Assembly (NCBI GenBank): GCA_036940085.1
Contig: JALLBK010000357.1
Coordinates: 1 to 37,135, forward strand
From: Discostella pseudostelligera
Taxonomy: Eukaryota; Bacillariophyta; Thalassiosirophyceae; Thalassiosirales; Thalassiosiraceae
Direction: 5' to 3'
Length of the DNA stretch: 37,135 nucleotides
Both the position numbers and the translations under genes were made by a program. The notes under the pieces are model-generated. The model had not been told where the DNA came from. It searched no databases and saw nothing but the letters and a program-made list of their open reading frames with translations. Below, piece by piece: positions 1 through 9,231 of the stretch. The stretch's first letter is position 1; each line of letters starts with the position of its first letter.

Positions 1-1020
1 CATCCTCACTTCTCATTAATCGTGCATGATGTTACTGAGCCTATCATGCTTGAAGTGGATGAGATATTCCATCTTGCATGTCCTGCTAGGTAAGACGATG
101 TTGCAATGACAGATTACTTCCTCATTGAAATTATCCAATTCTGTTGCGAACACCCTAACCTTGATGCGCGTGTATTCAGTCCTCCACACTACCAGTACAA
201 TCCTGTTAAGACAATCAAGGTAAGCTGATTGTCCAATACATTATGTGATTATCTATGCGTCCATGCTAATGAAACTACCGCCTCTTTCCAGACGAGTACC
301 ATGGGCACAATCAACATGCTCGGATTGGCCAAACGAGTCAAAGCCAAGATCCTCCTAACATCAACCTCAGAGATATACGGTGACCCCAAAGTGCACCCTC
401 AACCCGAAAGCTATTGGGGAAATGTGAATACAATAGGCCCTCGCTCGTGTTATGATGAAGGCAAGCGAGTTGCCGAAACAATGATGTACTCCTACAAAAA
501 TCAAAATGGAATCGACGTCCGCGTCGCTCGTATATTCAACACGTTCGGTCCACGGATGCATCCCAATGATGGGCGGGTAGTTTCGAACTTCATTATCCAA
601 GCTCTTCAAGATAAGCCGCTTACCATTTACGGAGATGGAAGCCAAACGAGGAGTTTTCAGTATGTTTCGGACTTGGTGAATGGATTGCACACGTTGATGG
701 ACGGAGAGTATGATCTGCCCGTCAATCTAGGCAATCCCGACGAGTACACCGTGAAAGACTTTGCAGAATACATCAAAGATATAACGGGGAGTGACAGTGA
801 AATTTCCTTCTTGCCCGCGACTAAGGATGATCCGACTCAAAGGAAGCCGGATATTAGCACAGCCAAGCGAGAACTGAATTGGGAGCCGAAGGTTACCGTG
901 AAGGAAGGTCTTGAGAAGACGATTGCGTATTTCAGTAGGGTACTGGATGAGTCGGGAGAGATTATCCCTACAGGACAAGAAGCTTCGAAACCTAAGCCGA
1001 AGCTTGCAGATGCCGCCTAG
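1..1020 (+). CDS. UXS: UDP-glucuronate decarboxylase (UDP-xylose synthase), 3' part
   Basis: Converts UDP-glucuronate to UDP-xylose using bound NAD+; a short-chain dehydrogenase/reductase (extended NDP-sugar) family enzyme. The window begins inside the gene, so the N-terminal Rossmann GxxGxxG motif is missing. Visible exons are 1-89, 180-219 and 292-1020, with GTAAGA and GTAAGC donors and CAG acceptors; joined they give 285 residues in one frame. Catalytic elements seen are TSTSE (visible residues 66-70) and the YxxxK pair in SCYDEGK (Y97, K101). Other family blocks are HDVTEP, YHLACPAS-like near the start, [34 protein letters not shown] and [10 protein letters not shown]. The match to eukaryotic UXS runs nearly to the C-terminus, which ends in a short Lys/Pro-rich tail. 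The next gene downstream, same strand, makes UDP-glucose, the precursor pathway. Family assignment is firm; cytosolic versus Golgi location cannot be judged without the N-terminus. Confidence 0.95.
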
Positions 1021-2107
1021 GTTTCATTATCAAAAGCGAGTGACAGATATTGGCATTGTGTATATCTAGAGAGACAGGCGTTTCGCAGATGACGTTTTGA
1101 TGGGTAATATCAGGCTTACGACGCGATGTTTGCGGGCAGGAGGGTTCATTGTTGCTAGTTGCTCTAAGTTCCAAACGAGTGTAAGACATCTAGGGAATAG
1201 GCTGCGGATGAGATTTATGTATGATCTCCGCGCTTACGACAAACATGTGGCAGATGACGAGAATTTTGGAGGAGATATATAGCACACGTCCCTCCATTTC
1301 ATGTTGAAGTTAATAATTATGAAAGAATTGTATTTTAGGAGTTCAGTTTTGTCTCCGACCGCCAACCTCCAACCATGACTTTCCACTCGAGACTGGAACC
1401 CATCTCCAATGTCTAATCTCAATCAAGACATACAAAACAATTCCCCAACAACATGCAGAGCCTGAGAGCAGCGTCGGATATGAGAGTGAGATTCTCTCAA
1501 CCCAACGAGGTGGCATAGCCACGTGGAGGATCAGATCCGGCTGGCACGTTGATTGCCACTGCTGCCACTGACACGTGGAAGATCAGGCACTGATGGCAAG
1601 AAGTTGACACACCTGCCACGTGGAAGATAAGTTGCGGGCAGCCGCACCGATCTGCACCGATGGTACAATACATCATAGGAGTAGTTGGTACATACAAGCT
1701 GCCACGTGGAATAGCCTGAAGATTCGCGAACCCGCGATGTGCAGCTGGATCTTTGTGACGAAGATCTTTCTGACGTGTGTAGGGCTACCCAAATATATGA
1801 AATCTCCTCGATAACTTTGTTGATATTTATTTGTCATATTATTTATTTGGATATTAGATATAGATTGAATTTTGCTTACAGCTACTGACGTAGGTGTGTC
1901 TTTGCCAAACACCCAGCTGCCCTGACGACGACGACGATGGTGGCAGGGTGGTGTTGGTGATCTTCGTCATCCATCTTCCTCAACTCAGTGCATGAGATGT
2001 TGACAATATTATCAACGCGCACTTCTATCTCACTCAATACGTCGAGGAAGTTCATAAAAAGTTCTTCGAACTGATTCAATTGCCTCCGATCCGTACCACG
2101 ATAAACA
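1021..2107. other. Intergenic region between UXS and UGP/PGM
   Basis: About 1.1 kb without a convincing gene. It holds the UXS 3' UTR and the presumed promoter of the UGP/PGM gene, including the CACGTG cluster listed separately. Short ORFs on both strands have no recognisable protein content. No tRNA-like or other structured RNA was seen. Confidence 0.6.
1519..1710. promoter_or_regulatory. Cluster of four CACGTGGA (G-box) elements
   Basis: CACGTG occurs at 1520-1525, 1572-1577, 1617-1622 and 1703-1708, each followed by GA; the first three continue as CACGTGGA(A/G)GAT(C/A)AG. A longer common core is therefore repeated at spacings of 52, 45 and 86 bp. CACGTG is the classical binding site of bZIP and bHLH factors. 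The cluster lies 400-590 bp upstream of the UGP/PGM start codon and 500-690 bp past the UXS stop. Repetition is seen directly; regulatory function is inference. Confidence 0.55.
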
Positions 2108-5100
2108 ATGGCGTCGTTTGAACCCTGCAGGGTGAGTATCAATGTGTGCATCAATTCTTGACGGATGACGCGATCCCTATTCAATTGCCTCGTTGCGATT
2201 TACTAATTGTTCCAATTATTCTTCGAAACGAACCACTGCTACTTCCTGCCACGGAACAGGCAAAAATGGTGGCGGAGGGCATTGCCCAGTCAGCCATCTC
2301 GGCCTTCGAATCTTCTTTTAACTCTCTCGTTTCCGGCAACACCGGCTTCATCCCAGAGTCTACCATCACACCCGTCCCGGAACTTGTGCACACAGATTCA
2401 ATCTCCGCTGAACCAAATGCCGCCCTCCTTTCACAGACGGTCGTTCTCAAACTCAACGGTGGGTTGGGAACGGGCATGGGTCTCGACAAGGCCAAGAGTT
2501 TGCTTGAGGTGAAGAATGGTGATACCTTCTTGGATTTGACGGCCAAGCAGGTCATGTGCATGAGGAAGGAATTTGGACAAAAGGTCAAGTTCATGTTGAT
2601 GAACAGTTTTTCTACGAGCGAGGACACATTGGATTTCTTCAATACCAAATACCCTAACATTGCCGCTGAGGATGGATTGGAGATGCTTCAAAATAAAGTC
2701 CCTAAGCTTGATGCAACTACGTTTGAGGTGAGTAAAGATTCGTGTGAAAATGATGTCTTCAACTTCTTTGTTAACCGGACATATATATGGCTCACATTTT
2801 GCTTCTTTTCTTTGATTCATTTACATGATGTTCCAGCCTGCTACCTGTGCGTCGGACTCTAGCAACGAATGGTGCCCCCCTGGACATGGTGACTTGTATG
2901 CCGCCCTCATCGGCTCTGGCAGTCTCGCTGCCCTCATCGAGGGAGGGTACAAGTACATGTTTGTATCCAACTCTGACAATCTCGGTGCAACTCTCGACTT
3001 GAAAATCCTTACCCACTTCGCCACTACCGACGCTTCCTTCATGATGGAATGCTGTGAGAGGACTGAGAACGATAAGAAAGGAGGCCACCTCGCCATTCGA
3101 AACTCCGACAATCACTTGATTCTTCGCGAGTCCGCCATGTGCGCTGCAGAGGATGAGCCTGCCTTCCAAGATATTACCAAGCATCGATTCTTCAACACGA
3201 ACAACCTTTGGATTCGCCTTGACAAGCTACAAGAGATTGTGGACAAATTTGGTGGCTTCATCCCTCTCCCCATGATCATGAACAGCAAAACCGTTGATCC
3301 CAAGGATGATTCTTCCCAAAAGGTCATTCAGCTAGAGACCGCCATGGGTGCAGCTATTGAGTGTTTCGATGGAGCAAGTGCCGTGGTTGTCCCTCGCACT
3401 CGCTTCGCTCCTGTGAAGAAGTGTGATGATCTCCTCCTCCTTCGAAGTGATGCATACATCATCACTGAGGATTTCCGTCCCGTTCTTAACCCTGCATGCG
3501 GTGGCGTTGCCCCAATTATCGCTCTTGACTCTAAGAAGTACAAGCTTGTTGGAGCTCTCGAGGAAGCCACGTCTGGAGGCGTTCCATCGCTTGTTAACTG
3601 CAAGCGCCTCACCATCAAGGGCAGCATTCGTATGAACAGGTCCACCCGCTTTGTTGGCAACGTGTCCATTACCAACACGAGTGACGAGTCTAAGTTTGTC
3701 AATGGCAAGATCGAGAATATTGATTTGGATGTGAGTGATGCTGTAGGGCTTGGTGCTTTGAAGCCAACTGTAGTGAAATCTTCTCCCATCAGCGGTCAGG
3801 AACCTGGCACTTCCGGTCTTCGTAAGAAGACCAAGGAGTTTATGTCAGAGAACTACCTCAACAACTTCGTACAATCTGTATTCGACGCAGTCATTGCTGG
3901 AGGCACGACGGTATCCGAGGGAACACTTATGATCGGAGGGGATGGCCGTTATTACAACGACAAGGCCATTCAGACCATCATCAAAATGGGCGTTGCCAAC
4001 GGTGTAAAGAGATTCTGGATTGGCAAGGACGGTTTGCTATCTACCCCTGCTGTCTCGGCAACTATTCGCGAGCGTGGTCCTGTTTGGCAGAAGTCGTTTG
4101 GGGCTTTCATCCTCACTGCGAGTCACAACCCCGGAGGTCCTGATGAAGACTTTGGTATCAAATACAACACGCAGAACGGTGGCCCTGCCCCAGAATATCT
4201 CATGCAAGCTACCTTTGCCAACACGAAATCCATCAAGAACTATAAGATCTGCTCTAACTTCCCCGAGGTCGACATTTCCGAAGTTGGATCTACTACCGTC
4301 GTGTCTGAAGATGGAAGCAGCTCAGTTGTGGTCGAAGTTATCCCATCCACTCAGTCTCATGTTGCTCTCCTCAAGACCATATTTGACTTTGATGCCATCA
4401 AGGCTTTGCTCGACCGTGAGGACTTCACCATGGTCTACGACTCCATGCACGGTGTTAATGGACCATATTCCAAGACCGTGTTCGTTGACGAGCTCGGACA
4501 ACCGGAGTCTGTGCTTACCAACCACATTCCTAAGGATGATTTCAATGGGGGACACGCGGATCCCAACTTGACGTATGCCAAGGAGCTTGTTGCAACTATG
4601 GGCTTGAATAGTAAGGGCGAAAAGATCGATGTCACCGGCCCAATCCCGTCCTTTGGTGCCGCAGCCGATGGTGACGGCGATCGCAATATGATTCTTGGAA
4701 CTCAATTTTTCGTCACTCCATCTGATTCTCTCGCTGTCATCGTCGCCAATGCCAATTGCATCCCGTTTTTCAGCTCTCAAGGCGGCTTGAAGGCAGTTGC
4801 TCGATCCATGCCGACTAGTGGCGCTGTTGATCTCGTCGCAAAGGATCTGAACCTCGACTTTTTCGAGACGCCCACTGGATGGAAATTCTTTGGTAATCTC
4901 ATGGACTCAAAAGTCATCTTCAAAGGAAAGGATTACACTCCATTCATCTGTGGAGAGGAGAGTTTTGGAACTGGTTCTGACCACGTCCGCGAGAAGGATG
5001 GAATCTGGGCAGTGTTGGCGTGGTTGAATATCTTGGCCGCACACAACCCAGACGCGTCCAAACCGCTTGTAACTGTTGAGGACATCGTGAAGCAGCACTG

Positions 5101-5515
5101 GTCGAAATATGGTCGTAACTACTACTGCCGTTGGGACTTTGAGGGCATGGACAAGGATGGAGCCACTGCGATGATGAACAAGATGCGTGCAGAGTCCGCC
5201 GCTAACACAGGCCGCACTGTTGGAAGTTATACCATCTCCACCGCCGATGACTTCAAATACGTCGATCCAGTAGATGGCTCGGTAGCGCAGAAGCAGGGCA
5301 TTCGCTTCCTTATGTCTGATGGATCTAGAATTATCTTCCGTCTCTCTGGAACTGCTGGATCTGGAGCCACTGTCCGAATGTACATTGAGCAGTATGAATC
5401 CGAAAAGCTCGACTTGCCCGTCGCAACCGCGCTCGAGGAGCTCACAAAGATTGCCCTCGAGCTCTGTGATATCAAGACCTTCTGTGGAACAGAAACACCC
5501 ACTGTCATCACCTAA
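2108..5515 (+). CDS. UGP/PGM: UDP-glucose pyrophosphorylase / phosphoglucomutase fusion enzyme
   Basis: Bifunctional enzyme. The PGM part interconverts glucose-6-P and glucose-1-P; the UGP part makes UDP-glucose from glucose-1-P and UTP, feeding chrysolaminarin and nucleotide-sugar synthesis. Exons are 2108-2131, 2260-2727 and 2837-5515, about 1056 aa. Exon 1 is only 24 nt (eight codons) and ends at GTGAGT; an internal ATG at 2266 is a possible alternative start. UGP domain: nucleotide loop KLNGGLGTGMG near residues 72-82 and EWCPPGHGD, the latter created exactly by joining exons 2 and 3. PGM domain starts near residue 489 (TSGLRKKTKEF) and has the phosphoserine loop TASHNPGG (Ser about 593), metal site DGDGDR (about 775), sugar loop GEESFGTGSDH (about 870) and phosphate loop RLSGTAGSGATVR (about 999). 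All active-site motifs are intact in both halves. The fusion is known from diatoms and oomycetes. Confidence 0.96.
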
Positions 5516-6019
5516 GCGGTAGGAATCGAAAATAATGCTGGACAGCCTCCACTGCCACGAAATAGAACGCACGATGCAGGATACAGGGGTGAAATTTTCT
5601 ACGTGTCTTAAAATTGTAAATCTCTTTNAATTGTCAATAAGTATCTTAACTTTACGATAATCTTCGAAATAACTGGAATACACTCAATAGATCAGTTTAC
5701 GTCAACAATTCTGTGAAGTTGTGCATCCCACGTGCCAATCAGCACCGAGCTTCACCTGCAACTGCCGCATTAGACTTCAAACTCATCAGGTTAACGTGGA
5801 ACTTAGTTTGAAAGTTTAATATTTACACAACATGATGCCTCGCTAGACGTCATTCGACGTCAACCAGCGTTGGTTAAAACCTATTTGCTCTCTGAAATTT
5901 GGTGTGGAAGCTGAACATGTGTAGTCCATTATCATAGCGTTAGCAAGCAAAACGACACCCGCTCTCGTTCCAGTAGAGAGAGAGACACACACGCAAAAGT
6001 GATGTCCAAGTACTATCAC
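5516..6019. other. Convergent intergenic region
   Basis: About 500 bp between the 3' ends of UGP/PGM (+) and the PPR gene (-), so it mainly holds two 3' UTRs. It contains the single ambiguous base of the window (5627), one CACGTG at 5729-5734, a tandem GACGTCA pair and a short GA/CA-rich stretch near 5975-5996. No gene seen. Confidence 0.6.
5846..5862. promoter_or_regulatory. Tandem GACGTCA (CRE-like) pair
   Basis: GACGTCA occurs at 5846-5852 and again at 5856-5862, ten bp apart, one helical turn. ACGTCA/TGACGT half sites bind bZIP factors and resemble the CO2/cAMP-responsive elements described in diatom carbonic anhydrase promoters. The location between two gene 3' ends makes a promoter role doubtful. 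Confidence 0.2.
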
Positions 6020-8568
6020 TTATACCATTGCGGTACGACGATCATCCTTGTGCAGCTCTTTCAACAGTGAAAACTCAAAATCTTGCTCCGCATTCTCATC
6101 CTCCTCATCCTCAATTTCGCATTCTATTTCAGTCATTCTTGCCGCAGCGATGGTCTTATCAAAATCGACCAACTTGAGCAGTGGCACCCGAGTTGTTGAC
6201 TTTGCGAGGGCCATGTCTATGTCACCATTGCGCCAGTTCTCTCTCAGCTGTTTCATTAGCTGCCGAGCCACCACCTTGGTATATGCATCTGGCAACGTTG
6301 ATTTGAATTTTGCCGAGCCCTGGAAAAGGATAGGCACATGGTGAGCAACACCGGGATCTGGCGTTACGCATTTATCAATGGAGACTATACTACACTCACC
6401 TTGAGCCCACATGCAATTTCCTTCTCGGCATCTTCAAGCATCTCAGCAGCGATCTTGGATCCGATGAAAGTGCTCTCGATCTTACCGTCGAGACACGCCG
6501 CCAGTGCAGTGTTGTACGTGTGATAGTTCGGTTGCACATTGCGCGAACGCATCCGTTGGAGCCACACTGATGCCATCACAGGATTCTTCATCCCCTCCTT
6601 GGCACAGGCGCCGATAGTGGTGGTGTACGAAACAACGTTGGGTTCTAGGCCTTCATTCAGCATACCAATGAGAATGCCCTCGCAGCCGACGATGTTTCCC
6701 AACTTTGCTAATCGCTTTAGTGCAATGTTGAATGTGATGATGTTGCCCTCCACTTCCAAAGTGTTTTTCATGACATCGAGTACCTTCACTGTCAATTCTT
6801 CCTCGCCGCAAACCTCACATGTGTTGACAACGGTGTTGAATACCGTGACTGGCGGCTTCTCCGCTTTCCCTTGTTCCGCCAGTGTAATCTACGATGGACG
6901 ATATAAAAAGAATGCAGAGGTGAATGTGAGAGATGAGACAATCATTTCAAAGCATAGTATGCCATGCACAGCCCGAACTAAGAACTTACCCAATCAAGCA
7001 AAATTGCAGTAGCCTTACGACTCTTCTCATTCTTACAGCATGTCGCAAGGACTTTCCTCCAAACACTGGTAGCTGGTGACAGTCCTCTCTTCGGCATCAA
7101 CTCCAACAACTTCACAGCCAACTTCCAATTGTCGTCCTCACAAGCCTTACCAATCGCCTTCTTGTGAATGAGCGTACAGGCACGTTGTGCCGCCGACGAA
7201 GACGTGGCCACGAGCGCATCTCCGCTATCGGGAGCACATCCCTGTGCCTTGGCCGCTGCAGTCAATAGCCGTAATCCCAACGCTAAATTGTCCATCTTCT
7301 CAGAGGCAATTACACCACTGGCCAATAATTCTCGACCCGTCTCCACTGCTGCGATATTGTCAAGTTCGTACCCCGCCGCCTTGGCATAGGTGAGCACCTG
7401 CAACACATCCTTGGCATGTTGCTTCTCCGACGACATTGCCGCGGCTTTGGCCACGGTCGCAAAGGTACTCAATGGTGGCGTAAAGGACTTCTCCACCACC
7501 ATGGAACGTAATACGAGTATCGCCTCCTCAATGGCTTTCTCCTTAGCCAGTGCCGACACAAGTCGACCATAGGTTGCATCCGTCAATATGGTCGAACCTT
7601 CCGGTGAAGATTCAATTGCTGCCACCATGGCCAATGCAGTATCAATGCCACCACAATCATCATGCATCGCTCCCGCTCCCTCCCCGAGAGACGATACTAC
7701 ACACACATTCGCCAACTCGGGTGGGATAGCATACCCAAACGTGGCCATATCCTCCAATATCTTACGTGCAGGTTCGGATGCCCGTGCTCCATTCAGTCTA
7801 TCGGCAGCACATGCCTCCAAGACGGCAAGGTAGGCCTCACGTGGTACCGGACGATCGGGAGTGGAATGTTTGTTCCGCAAAGCTTTGAGTTTGCGCGTCG
7901 CTGCCTTCCAATGACCGAGAGATGATTTTTGCATAACCTCGGTGAGGACTATTTTGAAATCATACTCTGGATCGGATTCGTCACAGAAGGTAATGCCATC
8001 GGTAGCACAGAGTTCCTGTGTTTGTTTCGAACGAGAGTTTCAAGTTATCAAGAGAGGGAAAGATTAGATGACCAAGTATCTATAAACGGAAGAAGAATGA
8101 TCACATCTCTCATGAACCGTAGTTGCACCACAACAAAGAATGAAAACTCACCTCCACCTCAGCGACAGCTACCTTCGGAACAGCCACCTTCGAATCAACA
8201 CCAACAACATTCTCTTTTCCCATCAAACCAAAGTGACCCAACAATCTCCCACGCAAAGCCGCCGTGGTCCCAACCGCCGACAATCCCAATGCCTTGCATT
8301 CGCGCTGCAATGCACGAAAGGCGAGGTGGTTCACTTCTGCATAGGTCATGTCGTGTCTAGCAGCAGTATCCACTGCGTGAGTCGATGATGACGCGCTAAC
8401 AGATGCCTCGTTCATGGTAGTTTCAGTTGCAGCGGTAGTAGCTTGAATCGAAGGTGGACTACTCATACTAGTACCGCGTGGTGTCGATGACAATTGAAAG
8501 CCATGGACAAAAGAAATTGACCCACTCGCGACGAGGGAGAGAACCCATGCTTTGCTAGCGAGACGCAT
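6020..8568 (-). CDS. PPR protein with a plastid-type presequence
   Basis: Pentatricopeptide-repeat RNA-binding protein, probably acting on organelle transcripts. Exons on the minus strand: 8568-8152, 8015-6990, 6888-6400 and 6319-6020; every junction is phase 0, giving 743 aa. The N-terminus (MRLASKAWVLSLVASGSIS...) is a signal peptide followed by FVHG|FQLSS. A Phe just after the predicted cleavage site in a Ser/Thr-rich region is the diatom bipartite plastid-targeting signature. PPR helices are clearest in exon 3, for example the segments NIITFNIALKRLAK, NVVSYTTTIGACAK and NYHTYNTALAACLDGK, each starting a new repeat. The middle exon is alpha-helical and more divergent. The C-terminal 50 residues are very acidic (EIEDEEDEN). 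No DYW or SMR domain is visible. Divergent from the ARFRP1-like gene. The specific RNA target cannot be inferred. Confidence 0.88.
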
Positions 8569-8901
8569 ACTTTAATATTGTAGGGGTGTTAATATTTGTG
8601 AAGATCAATGCACTGTGCATGTATTGCAGCAGCAATGATTATTTTTAGCCACGAGATTGCTTCGATGTCGATGGATCGTCGTCTTCGTCAGCAGCAAGAT
8701 AGTCCACGCCTGGCAATCGAAATGAAAGATGTTGAAAGATCGGATACGATGATGCTATTGCTATTGTGGGAGACGAAGAGCAAGGACACCCACATACAAG
8801 AGAAGCAAGCTTCATGGTGTTGGTGTTCTTCGTCAGCGGCGGCAGCGGACGACGTACGACGTCGTCGGTGTTGTTGTGTTGAGTGAGTCACAAACTCCCT
8901 A

Positions 8902-8909
8902 TGACGTCA
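8902..8909. promoter_or_regulatory. Palindromic CRE, TGACGTCA
   Basis: Exact 8-bp palindrome TGACGTCA, the full bZIP (CREB/ATF-type) site, 334 bp upstream of the PPR start codon and 323 bp upstream of the ARFRP1-like start codon. Diatom CO2/cAMP-response elements share the TGACGT core. A single chance occurrence is possible. Confidence 0.35.
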
Positions 8910-9043
8910 TTAGAGGTACATAAACAGGACTCTTATTCTAATATTCTAAGCAGATATGCCAATTACTCCTAGAAATTACAGATCACTTTTTGAAAAATAT
9001 ACTCCTAAATTTTTTATTTTTAACACTTCTTGTTGTTGTATTC

Positions 9044-9055
9044 TTCCCGCCAAAA
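9044..9055 (+). promoter_or_regulatory. E2F-type site TTCCCGCCAAAA
   Basis: Exact 12-mer shared with sites at 14100, 32972 and 33008. It fits the E2F/DP consensus TTTSSCGC(C). It lies about 180 bp upstream of the ARFRP1-like start codon. Confidence 0.5.
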
Positions 9056-9231
9056 CATCGTCTGCCTGTCGCCGCCACCCCGTCGTCTGCCTGTCGCTTG
9101 ACGGCCAGGCCAGCCCTGCAAAAAAGACCAGGCCGCCGTCGCCGGGCATCGCCATGCCGCCGCCGCCGACAGCAATACCGACGTATTGACAAAGCCGAAG
9201 GCAACAATAACATCACTGCATCAATCACAAT

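Larger units (their letters stand above)
8569..9231. promoter_or_regulatory. Divergent promoter region: PPR gene (-) and ARFRP1-like gene (+)
   Basis: A 663-bp head-to-head spacer, so it should carry both promoters. It contains a perfect palindromic CRE (8902-8909), an AT-rich tract (about 8985-9025) and an E2F-type site (9044-9055), followed by a GC-rich CCGCCG tract. ORFs inside it overlap on both strands and are low-complexity; none was accepted. Confidence 0.5.

Noticed and set aside
1882..2184. Minus-strand ORF of 100 aa at the UGP/PGM 5' end
   Set aside because: It covers the first UGP/PGM exon in antisense, is partly a (GAC)n-derived repeat, and shows no domain.
8608..9189. Several small ORFs between the PPR and ARFRP1-like genes
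   Set aside because: Low-complexity Arg/Ser/Cys-rich translations on both strands, no start context or domain; promoter region.
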